Positions 9,172-16,484 of a stretch of 64,000 bases of DNA are shown one piece after another. The stretch covers positions 3,844,001-3,908,000 of the forward strand of contig OW818693.1 in assembly GCA_942493335.1 (NCBI GenBank). The letters run 5' to 3'. The translations under genes and the position numbers were made by a program. The notes beneath the pieces are model-generated. The model worked only from the letters and a program-made list of their open reading frames with translations, was not told the DNA's origin and ran no database searches. Within the stretch, counting starts at the first letter, position 1; each line of letters starts with the position of its first letter. This DNA is from JAEWSN01 sp942493335 (GTDB taxonomy: Bacteria; Bacillota; Clostridia; DSM-8532).

Positions 9172-9511
9172 GGATGTCCTCACCCGGTTTCCTTGCTGTC
9201 TGGATCGCATTTTCCAATTCAAAACTCGAAAACCCTTATTGCACCCTTTCGGGAAGGAGCGATGCATCCGCAGGAAAACAAATCCATTATCGGTTCCCCG
9301 CGGAACCCTGTCAATCTCCTTTTTGCACTTTGTCTGAAATGGGAACCCTGTTCGACGGATATAGCGGCTTCCCCGCATATACTGTGCTTGTCGGCCCTGC
9401 CGGCCGGATCCGGATGAGCCGCCCGCAGATTGCATCCGCCATTTTCCGTTCCATGGAAAGGATGACCGTAATTGCATGCAAATCTAGATGGAAAGGGATG
9501 GATCCCTCGTG
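9172..9511. other. Intergenic region between divergent MFS and membrane-cluster genes
   Basis: About 370 bases without a convincing gene. It holds the ribosome site of the MFS gene, the second copy of the 22-bp palindromic repeat (9289-9310) and, at its right end, the promoter of the three-gene membrane cluster. Confidence 0.5.
9289..9310. repeat. 22-bp palindromic repeat, copy 2
   Basis: ATCGGTTCC, three bases, CGGAACCCTG, identical to the copy at 7672-7693 outside the centre. Confidence 0.5.
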
Positions 9512-9517
9512 TATAAT
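9512..9517 (+). promoter_or_regulatory. -10 element for the three-gene membrane cluster
   Basis: A consensus TATAAT lies 27 bases before the first start codon. TGGAAA at 9489-9494 (17-base spacer) matches the -35 consensus at four of six positions. The strong GGAGG at 9531-9535 follows. Confidence 0.65.
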
Positions 9518-9543
9518 CAAGAAGTTGCACGGAGGATAAAGGG

Positions 9544-11421
9544 ATGGAACATACGAAAAGCCGACGACTTGTGGCTCTTTCCGTAGCTCTGCTGTGTTTG
9601 TGCATGCCCTTCCTGTTCCGCTCCTCCTCGCAGGCGGCGGTTGTAGACGAACAACCTCTCAACTTTGTCATGGTTGACCGGCAGAACTATGATACATTCT
9701 TCGGGTTCTTCGGTGGTTATGAAGTATCGGCGCCGGAGACCATCACCACCGGCAGTCCGCTCATCCTTCGTTTCATGTATGAAGGAAACCCGACTGTCTC
9801 CTCCGCGAAATGCAGTGTCGTCTTCGATTGGGGAAGCGGCCTGGTTCCGGGCAAATGGAACATTCTTTGCCAGTCCGATCTTTATTTCAGCGAAAACACA
9901 ACAGAACGGATTTTCCGATTCTCCCATCCCACCCTGGCAGGGAATCATTATCAGACGCCTGTCGACGGGAAAATCGACATCTTTCAGATCATGGAGGTTG
10001 TCGATCCGGCGCAGGCCTGGGTGAAGGTGCTGGCAAAGGATGACCTGGGGAATGTTTTGTGCGACCGATCCTATGATTTGTCCGGGAAAGCCGGCGTCGG
10101 AGCGGATCGTTACGAAACTGCGGTCGACAAGGCGCCGGCGATGGTCGGCCTAAATGCCTATCTGAGCTCGACCATTCCAAACGTCACTGCCGAGGAAATC
10201 ACCAGGGCGCGTGCCCTGTATGACACCGGTGACTATGATATCGCCTTCACACTGGAGGGAAACGGGAGTGTCGGCAAACAAAACGACGCGACCTTTCGCG
10301 TCGGACCCCTGCAGTATGATGAGCAAGCGACGATCTCCTTCCACAATTCCTACCCCACGGGTTTGCTTGCCTCCGGGATGACGCTGCCTGTACAGGTGGG
10401 GGGCGGCGACGGAACCCTGCGGGTTGTCTCCTCCATTTCAAAATTCCGCCCGCTGACGGAGAACATCGGCCAGCATCCCAATATGACCGCTTATGTGCAG
10501 TGGCCTGTTGTCAGCGCGTATCGCACCTCGCCGGTGGTTGCCGCAGGTGTCGGTGCGGCTGCGGATGCAGGCGGGACACCGGTCACGATCCGCGACCTGA
10601 TGACGGATCCGGCGGTATCCTCGGGCGCCGTGGCATCGGGCGTGCTTGGATCCGTCGCACCGACCGGCACGGCGAGCCCGTCGGCGACATCCGATGCCAC
10701 TGCCACTGCAACTGCCACGCCTTCCGCCACGGCAACCACTCCTGCAGACACAGCAGACCCGGCTTCCCCGCCGGTGCCGGATCCGACAGGCATTCCTGAC
10801 CCAGACCCTGGGCCCGTGCCTGTTCCCGGGGATCGTGATGACGGCTTCATCGATATTGCTCTCGACAAGCTGGCGGACATCCCTGTCCCCGTGGCGGCTG
10901 CGGGAGGCGGTGCCGGCGCGCTCTGTGCCGTAGTGGCCGCCTGGGTGCTGCTGCACCACAAGGACTATCTTGCGCTGAAACCCCTCCTTGCACAGATCGG
11001 GAATGCGGCGTTGGCACTGGATGCGCTGCCGGCGCTCGCATCGGAGGAAGCGGCCAGACAGGCTGCCGTCACCGGCGTCGAGACGGCGGGCAGGAAATTC
11101 CTGCCGCTCCTTTATTTCAAATATCGTGCCTGCACCTTCATTGTGGAAGACAAGGGAGAAGACGGGGAACACCTGCTGCGCAAGGTGCGGCTTCGTTTTC
11201 GGAACGGGGCGAGACTGAAGCTGGACCTGATGGAGGACATGGGCAGATTGACGGCGGCTGCAGCGAAAAAAAAGCCGGAACTGCTGGTCAGACACCCCCG
11301 GAAGGCAATGCGCAACAAGCGGGATGTGGAAATCGAATACCGGTATGGTGGGACCGGAATGCTTCGGGATCATTTTGAGGATGAGGATGCATTCGTGCCG
11401 AACCGTGTCATCTATTCATGA
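9544..11421 (+). CDS. Secreted, membrane-anchored protein with cytoplasmic tail; unknown function
   Basis: I do not recognise this 625-residue protein. It has a clear signal peptide (basic MEHTKSRR, hydrophobic core, likely cleavage after SSQAA at about residue 32). An extracellular region of about 330 residues follows. Next comes a low-complexity Ala/Thr/Ser/Pro linker (about 365-430, ending in a PDPTGIPDPDPGPVPVPG stretch), one transmembrane helix (about 446-470), and a basic cytoplasmic domain of about 155 residues (RKVRLRFRNGARLKLDL). This is a type I topology suggesting it senses something outside and signals inside. Its stop overlaps the next start (ATGA), so it is translationally coupled to the DUF4145-like gene. 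Starts at ATG after GGAGG. Confidence 0.8.
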   Translation: MEHTKSRRLVALSVALLCLCMPFLFRSSSQAAVVDEQPLNFVMVDRQNYDTFFGFFGGYEVSAPETITTGSPLILRFMYEGNPTVSSAKCSVVFDWGSGLVPGKWNILCQSDLYFSENTTERIFRFSHPTLAGNHYQTPVDGKIDIFQIMEVVDPAQAWVKVLAKDDLGNVLCDRSYDLSGKAGVGADRYETAVDKAPAMVGLNAYLSSTIPNVTAEEITRARALYDTGDYDIAFTLEGNGSVGKQNDATFRVGPLQYDEQATISFHNSYPTGLLASGMTLPVQVGGGDGTLRVVSSISKFRPLTENIGQHPNMTAYVQWPVVSAYRTSPVVAAGVGAAADAGGTPVTIRDLMTDPAVSSGAVASGVLGSVAPTGTASPSATSDATATATATPSATATTPADTADPASPPVPDPTGIPDPDPGPVPVPGDRDDGFIDIALDKLADIPVPVAAAGGGAGALCAVVAAWVLLHHKDYLALKPLLAQIGNAALALDALPALASEEAARQAAVTGVETAGRKFLPLLYFKYRACTFIVEDKGEDGEHLLRKVRLRFRNGARLKLDLMEDMGRLTAAAAKKKPELLVRHPRKAMRNKRDVEIEYRYGGTGMLRDHFEDEDAFVPNRVIYS

Positions 11422-12086
11422 AAGGCGGACAACCGATGTTGAACGGACAGATGCAACTGCGGGAGGTTCATCGCGCCAATTTTACCGCAAGGACCGAGAA
11501 CATGCGAAAGGTATGGGCCTATCGCGCGATCTACAGCGCTCATCCCGCCTTTTTGAACAGCATCAGGCAGGTGATGGAAAGCTTTGTCGGTGACATGCTG
11601 GAAGCGGTTGCCGCAGATTTGCCGGCGGATCATCCCGATCAGAAGATCCTCAGGAAGAATACGCTGGAGGCGAATATTTCCTATCTCAGGAACAAAGGCG
11701 CCATTGATGCCAATCTGTTTACGCACATGCACGTAATCCGCATGTGCGGCAACCTTGGTTCCCATGACCAGGGCGGGGTCACGCCGGATCCTTATCTGGT
11801 GGAATCCTGTGATATGTCCATGCAGTGTTTCATTCGCTGGTATACCGCACTTTATCTTGAGAATGGCTTTGACTTGGATGCCTTCATGAAAAAGATCCCG
11901 AAACTGGTCATCATCGACATTCCGAAACCGAACGAGCCGGGTGGGAAACGAAAGCGGATCGGCGGGATGATGTCTTTCGTGGCTGATTATGGCAAACAGC
12001 TGCTGCTGACACTCATCGGCTCGTTGCTGGTGGCATGGCTTCTGAATAAATACGGGGCGGCGATTCTCGCGCTCATCGGAGGATGA
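11418..12086 (+). CDS. DUF4145/HEPN-like domain protein with C-terminal membrane helix
   Basis: A 222-residue protein. Residues 40-140 read as a DUF4145-type (HEPN-like) helical bundle: FLNSIRQVMESFVGDML (helix with the conserved Arg), NISYLRNKGAID, then VIRMCGNLGSHDQGG with R108, N112 and H116 at the places where this family has its conserved Arg, Asn and His. A basic segment (PGGKRKR) precedes a single membrane helix near the C-terminus (LLLTLIGSLLVAWLL). HEPN domains are often RNases or RNA-binding in conflict systems, but RNase activity here is inference. The start overlaps the preceding stop; an ATG at 11436 is an alternative. Confidence 0.75.
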   Translation: MKGGQPMLNGQMQLREVHRANFTARTENMRKVWAYRAIYSAHPAFLNSIRQVMESFVGDMLEAVAADLPADHPDQKILRKNTLEANISYLRNKGAIDANLFTHMHVIRMCGNLGSHDQGGVTPDPYLVESCDMSMQCFIRWYTALYLENGFDLDAFMKKIPKLVIIDIPKPNEPGGKRKRIGGMMSFVADYGKQLLLTLIGSLLVAWLLNKYGAAILALIGG

Positions 12087-12110
12087 GCGGCTGATCCTGC
12101 CGGAGGATGC

Positions 12111-14585
12111 ATGAAATATCGATTCGTCCATCAGGGATATGCCGCAGGAGCGGAAGAACTGGATGGGAAGACCCTGTTTCTGGACGTCGGGAATGCGCTC
12201 GGCAAGGGTATCTTCGATCATCACCAGTCCGATGGCGCAGAAGGTCCCGCAGGGGCTTCCTTCCGGTCGGCCTCTTTGCTTCTCACCACCTATCCCCAGT
12301 TCATCCCGCCGAATGTGGAAACGATTGTGCTCCACCGGAACAGTGATTTCGACTGCTGGCTGTCCGTCTGGCTGGTCCTTCATTACCTTGCCAGACACGC
12401 GTGGCCGGAGAGCTACGAAATTCTGACGGAATACGCGGTACGAAATGACCAGGGTCTGGCGGACTTCCGCACCCCGAACGCCATCGCCCCGATCGCCTGC
12501 CTTGTTCCAGAGGCTGTCGGAAAGGAAACCGGCCCATGGCGGGCCGAAAGGATGCCTCTCCGTGGAATCGCGACCGCCGATGGAAAAGGGGATGCGCACG
12601 AATTCGCCCTTTTGGAGCGGGGCCTTGCTTTTGTCGAATATCTTTTTGAGCGATTGGCGTCCCAGAAAAAACGCTTGTCGCAAGAAGGATGCGGGAACGA
12701 ATGGACTGCCGACATGCCCGGTCTCTTTGACTTCCCCCAGGACTGGCCGGTGGAATACGGCATGGCGGTTCAGGATCAGTCCCTTTATCTGGCGGAGCGC
12801 GACAATCCGGATTGTTGTGAAATCTGCCGGGTTTCCTTGCCAAACACCCTGACGGGACAAAAGGAAATGACGGACGCCTTGCTGTGGCATGTCATTCCAT
12901 CCTGCAGGCTGCATAGGTTTTGGGCGCGTTCGGATCAGACCGCCGCGTCCGGCGGATTTGTCCTGACCGCCATTCCCCAGTTCGTGCGTGAATCGGAGGG
13001 CTTGCCGGTCACACGCGTCATCCTGTCCACCAATCCGCATAGCCCGTTCAATCTGCGGAATCTCGGCGCGGCACTGGAGCGGGCGGAACTGTTGAAGGAA
13101 AAGGAAATCTGCGCAGGGCGGGATACCACCGGAAGTTCCTGGCGGACCCGTGAGGCGCAGATGCATATGGAAAGGAAGGAACGGCGGTTTCCGGACGAGT
13201 GGTGTGTCAACCACGATCCCTGGTATGACGGTCGCGCGCACGCCCATACCATCGTGGATGCACCGGGGCGCGGGAGTCTGCTTTCCATCCGGGAAATCAT
13301 CGGCATCCTGAAGGGATATCTGAAACCAGAACTTGCGTCCTGCCGATCGCGTATCGCATTTCCCCTCTCCTGGGCCATGGGAAAGCACCACATCGGCTTT
13401 TCCGCCGTCGCAAGGAAACTGACGGCAGTGAATGGGTTTGAGTCCTTCGAGATACAAAAGGCATACGAAGGAATCAGCTATTTCCATGAGCCGGTTTCGG
13501 AGCTGTTCGCCGGGTCCGGAAAATCCCTTTCCTTCCATGCATGGCACATTGCACCGCATCTGATTCCACGAGCCCTGTGGGAAGCAGGAGGGGCGGATGG
13601 TTCCGCATTGCGGGAAGACAAAACCACCGCAGATCTGCTTCTGTTGCGGAACGGTGTCGGTTATCTGGTGCTCGGGACGGAGTTTGACAATCCGGTACCG
13701 GGACCGGGCGGAATGGGCATGAACCGGATGCTGGGGCTGCAGAAGGCTGTTGCGGAACAGGCGACTTTGATCAACGAATGGCTGACACCCTGGCTTGGCA
13801 GACTTGAGGTGTCAAAAGCGGTGGTTTTCACGGCCGTCAGAACAAAAGGGCACATGCTGGGAAAAGAGGATCTGAACAGCCTTTCCTATAAAATCTGCAA
13901 CAAGCTGAGCTATCTGCGGGAGGACGAAAGCCTCCATACGGACGAGGATGCGCAGGGGCTCAGCCGGAACGGGAAACTGATGCGCGTCGTTCCTGTCCAG
14001 CGGAACGTTGTGTTCGGTTTCGCCCAGCAGGGGATTGCCCTTTGCCTGCATGAGGATGGTCGCGACGGGGACAAGCTGGCCTATTATGAAAAGCACTTCT
14101 TCGGCGCGCATTTCTATGCGTTTCTGCTCGCGCTGAACCAGCGTTTTTTCCTGCTTTCGATCTCCAGGCGGTTGAGTCGGATGATGAAGGGCAAAAACGC
14201 GGAGCGGGAGGCCCTGAATCTGAAACGGCTCTACATGGAGCACCTCACGCAGGCGGCTTTCGGACAGATCAGCCCGATTGCGCTCATCAGCCACTTGTAC
14301 GCCACCACGAACGACGTGTTCCAGGTGAAGGCGCTGTCATTGGAAGTGGAAAGTCAGCTCAAAGCCTACGATTCCTTCGTGAAGGACGAACGGAGCCGGA
14401 AAGTCGGCCTTGTGACCGCTTTTTACCTGCCGGCCCAGATCATACAGTGGATTGTCGCCTTCAAGATCATCACGATTGCGAACGTCACGGAACGGAATGT
14501 GGGGACGTGGGCGGTCATGGCCGCGTTTGCCGTTCTTTCCGGTCTGTTGTATCTCTATATCAGGAAACAGGGCAGATATCATTGA
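12111..14585 (+). CDS. Large protein with DHH/MYG1-like motifs and C-terminal membrane anchor
   Basis: An 824-residue protein after GGAGG at 12102-12106. The N-terminus shows phosphoesterase-like motifs: DVGNALGKGIFDHHQSD (DHH at 36-38), then SASLLL, then LHRNSDFDCWLS (H75, D79, D81, S85), which resembles the metal-binding HxxxDxD..S motif of DHH proteins and MYG1 exonucleases. In canonical DHH enzymes the HxxxDxD motif comes before DHH; here the order is reversed. Residues about 270-680 contain WYDGRAHAHTIVD and FGFAQQGIALCL, which I do not recognise. The last 150 residues are helical and end with two membrane helices (about 770-790 and 800-818). It probably cleaves a phosphodiester at the membrane; substrate unknown. 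Confidence 0.7.
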   Translation: MKYRFVHQGYAAGAEELDGKTLFLDVGNALGKGIFDHHQSDGAEGPAGASFRSASLLLTTYPQFIPPNVETIVLHRNSDFDCWLSVWLVLHYLARHAWPESYEILTEYAVRNDQGLADFRTPNAIAPIACLVPEAVGKETGPWRAERMPLRGIATADGKGDAHEFALLERGLAFVEYLFERLASQKKRLSQEGCGNEWTADMPGLFDFPQDWPVEYGMAVQDQSLYLAERDNPDCCEICRVSLPNTLTGQKEMTDALLWHVIPSCRLHRFWARSDQTAASGGFVLTAIPQFVRESEGLPVTRVILSTNPHSPFNLRNLGAALERAELLKEKEICAGRDTTGSSWRTREAQMHMERKERRFPDEWCVNHDPWYDGRAHAHTIVDAPGRGSLLSIREIIGILKGYLKPELASCRSRIAFPLSWAMGKHHIGFSAVARKLTAVNGFESFEIQKAYEGISYFHEPVSELFAGSGKSLSFHAWHIAPHLIPRALWEAGGADGSALREDKTTADLLLLRNGVGYLVLGTEFDNPVPGPGGMGMNRMLGLQKAVAEQATLINEWLTPWLGRLEVSKAVVFTAVRTKGHMLGKEDLNSLSYKICNKLSYLREDESLHTDEDAQGLSRNGKLMRVVPVQRNVVFGFAQQGIALCLHEDGRDGDKLAYYEKHFFGAHFYAFLLALNQRFFLLSISRRLSRMMKGKNAEREALNLKRLYMEHLTQAAFGQISPIALISHLYATTNDVFQVKALSLEVESQLKAYDSFVKDERSRKVGLVTAFYLPAQIIQWIVAFKIITIANVTERNVGTWAVMAAFAVLSGLLYLYIRKQGRYH

Positions 14586-14662
14586 CGGGATGCCGGATAT
14601 ACCGGAATCCCGCAGTTGCGTCAGACGACTGTCCCGATCTTTCCGCGGCAGGTGGTGAAACT

Positions 14663-14764
14663 GGCGCTGATGTTCTGCGTGTCCCCGTTCGATACAGGCG
14701 CTGATGTTCTGCGTGTCCCCGTTCAATTCGGGTGCTGATTCCCTGCCTATCCCCGTTCAATACG
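14663..14764. repeat. Three tandem copies of a 34-bp repeat
   Basis: Units start at 14663, 14697 and 14731. Each begins GGCGCTGATGTTCTGCGTGT or a variant and ends CCCCGTTC plus six or seven bases. The first two are nearly identical; the third is diverged and covers the stop codon of the transglutaminase-like gene on the minus strand. There are no spacers, so it is not a CRISPR. Confidence 0.8.
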
Positions 14765-15623
14765 GGCTGGCCGCGAACTCCTCCAGGGAAGCGCAGTAGA
14801 TGGGGTTTGTATCCGTGCGGGCATCGTCGAGCCATTTCTGGAGCAGGGGATGCGGCCCCCAACAGGCGATCCGGTATTCGATATTGATCAGTCTGTGCCG
14901 GTGCACATCATAGCCATCCGGCGCAAGGAAAACCGGCGGACTCTTCCTTTCGGGATCCCAGGTGCTTTCCAGCGGGCAATGCAGGTAGAACAGGTCCTTT
15001 GCCAGATAGGTCCGGTATTCGTTCTGGGTTTCCGGCATGGGATCCTTATGGTCATTGTACTGCGCTTCAGGATTCAGCCGGAATGTTCCTCGTTCGGCCA
15101 GCAGTGTACGGATTTCCCACGGATTCAGCACCATTCCCGCTTCATCCATGCAGTAGGCATTCCAGGTCGGGTCCAGCATGACCCACTTTCCGGGATTCCG
15201 GACATAGGCGATGGTGACGACATGATTGTCTCCGTCATACGGGGAAGCCGGGAGGATGGAGATCGTACGGGCAGGCAATCCTACGGCCAGGCAGCACTCC
15301 GTGAGAATGATGGAGAGGGCACGGCAGTTGACACCACGGCTGACCGATTGTCCGAAGGTGTATTTGAGCAGGTCAAGCGCCGTTTCCGGGATCCGGTTGT
15401 CATAGTCGCCCACATGGATCGTATTGGCCGACAGCCAGTGAAGGAGGTTGGTCGCCTTTGCAAAGTCATCGCCATTGCCCGCTATGATATCCAAAGAATA
15501 CTGCGATCTCAGTTCGACCCATTTCGGATTCGTGAGGTCATAGGAGAAGCGGCGATCGCCCAGGGTGGAGCGGTTGAAACGGTCATTCATCTTCAGTAGT
15601 CCGGCAAAATTGTCAAAATCCAT
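14757..15623 (-). CDS. Transglutaminase-fold protein
   Basis: A 288-residue protein with a transglutaminase-like Cys-His-Asp triad: Cys in SRGVNCRALS, His in GDNHVVTIAYV and Asp in VMLDPTWNAY, in the usual order and spacing. Such proteins act as cysteine peptidases or transglutaminases, and some only bind. No signal peptide is seen, so it is probably cytoplasmic. The ATG at 15623 follows GGAGGTG. It runs toward the three-gene membrane cluster and away from the hydrogenase operon. A second protein with the same fold lies at 25530-26426, though the two differ clearly in sequence. Confidence 0.85.
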   Translation of the reverse strand: MDFDNFAGLLKMNDRFNRSTLGDRRFSYDLTNPKWVELRSQYSLDIIAGNGDDFAKATNLLHWLSANTIHVGDYDNRIPETALDLLKYTFGQSVSRGVNCRALSIILTECCLAVGLPARTISILPASPYDGDNHVVTIAYVRNPGKWVMLDPTWNAYCMDEAGMVLNPWEIRTLLAERGTFRLNPEAQYNDHKDPMPETQNEYRTYLAKDLFYLHCPLESTWDPERKSPPVFLAPDGYDVHRHRLINIEYRIACWGPHPLLQKWLDDARTDTNPIYCASLEEFAASPY

Positions 15624-15831
15624 GATGCACCTCCATCTATCACACCGGTCACAGCCCATCCCAGGTCTCCTTACGGAAAGGGGAAGGGTTTATGACCGGA
15701 AGCACGCACCTTTGCCAAGTCGGGTGGCCGCCGTGGTAACCTTACCATTTTATCACTCCATGGGCCAAATAGCCTAATCCTTACGGAGATGCGGGACTGC
15801 ACCGGATACAGGGAGCAAAGGGATTGTGTTG
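15624..15831. other. Intergenic region, left part
   Basis: Between the divergent transglutaminase-like and hydrogenase genes. Apart from the ribosome site of the former I see no gene here; the control elements of the hydrogenase operon lie to its right. Confidence 0.4.
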
Positions 15832-15863
15832 GAATTGTGTCGTGTGTTCTGCGAATTGTGTCG
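15832..15863 (+). promoter_or_regulatory. Direct repeat upstream of the hydrogenase operon
   Basis: GAATTGTGTCG occurs at 15832-15842 and again at 15853-15863, a 21-base spacing equal to two helical turns; ATTGTGT also occurs just before, at about 15823. This arrangement suits cooperative binding of a regulator. Confidence 0.45.
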
Positions 15864-15886
15864 AAAACATGCATATCTCCGGAAAA

Positions 15887-15904
15887 TGTACAAATATTTG
15901 TACA
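15887..15904. promoter_or_regulatory. Perfect 18-bp palindrome, candidate operator of the hydrogenase operon
   Basis: TGTACAAATATTTGTACA is a perfect palindrome 77 bases before the first hydrogenase gene, just upstream of the likely promoter. The cognate regulator is not evident in the window; it does not match the Rex consensus I know. Confidence 0.6.
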
Positions 15905-15931
15905 CAATATCATAAATCCCTCACAACTGCG

Positions 15932-15940
15932 TGATATGCT
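15932..15940 (+). promoter_or_regulatory. Extended -10 promoter of the hydrogenase operon
   Basis: TGa followed by TATGCT lies 24 bases before the first start codon, with the GGAGGTG site between them. No -35 of quality is visible, consistent with activator dependence. Confidence 0.45.
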
Positions 15941-15963
15941 CGAAGTGAACGGAGGTGGATCCC

Positions 15964-16470
15964 ATGTCTGTGAGGTTGCAGGAAAAAACACCTGTCCACA
16001 AGAATGAGGCACGTCTGATCGAGGAAGTGGACCGCATCATCGCCCAATACCGGACACACCGGGGCAGTCTCATCCAGATTCTGCATCTCGTGCAGGAAGC
16101 CTACGGGTATCTTCCGACCGAAGTGCAAAAACGAATCGCGGTTGCGCTGGACCTGCCTCTCTCGGAAGTCTCGGGCGTTGTGACGTTTTATTCCTTCTTC
16201 TCCGACAAGCCGCGCGGTCTCCATACCATCCGCGTCTGTCTCGGAACGGCCTGTTACGTGCGAGGCGGCAGGAAAATCGTTGAAGCCCTCATGCGCACGC
16301 TTCAGGTGGAGCTGGGGGAAACCACGTCGGACGGGCGGTTCACTTTCGAAGTGGCCCGTTGCATCGGTGCCTGCGGTCTCGCGCCAGCGCTGATGATCGA
16401 CGGAGAGGTATACAAGCAGGTCCGGGCGAACAAGCTCGATGCCATCCTGGCAAAATATGCAAACGGGTAA
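15964..16470 (+). CDS. NuoE-like [2Fe-2S] subunit of NAD(P)-linked hydrogenase
   Basis: A 168-residue thioredoxin-like ferredoxin of the HydC/HndA/NuoE family. The N-terminal helices (LIQILHLVQEAYGYLP) precede the four-Cys [2Fe-2S] pattern: CLGTACYVRGG and CIGACGLAPALMI. It would carry electrons between the flavin subunit and the hydrogenase in the cytoplasm. The ATG at 15964 follows GGAGGTG; an in-frame GTG nine bases earlier lies within that site. It is the first gene of the hydrogenase operon; the next gene begins 14 bases after it. Confidence 0.92.
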   Translation: MSVRLQEKTPVHKNEARLIEEVDRIIAQYRTHRGSLIQILHLVQEAYGYLPTEVQKRIAVALDLPLSEVSGVVTFYSFFSDKPRGLHTIRVCLGTACYVRGGRKIVEALMRTLQVELGETTSDGRFTFEVARCIGACGLAPALMIDGEVYKQVRANKLDAILAKYANG

Positions 16471-16484
16471 GGGGGGGACTTGCC

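Noticed and set aside
14663..14764. Possible CRISPR array
   Set aside because: Repeats are directly tandem without spacers and no cas gene is present. The same applies to the arrays at 21917, 49408 and 61675.
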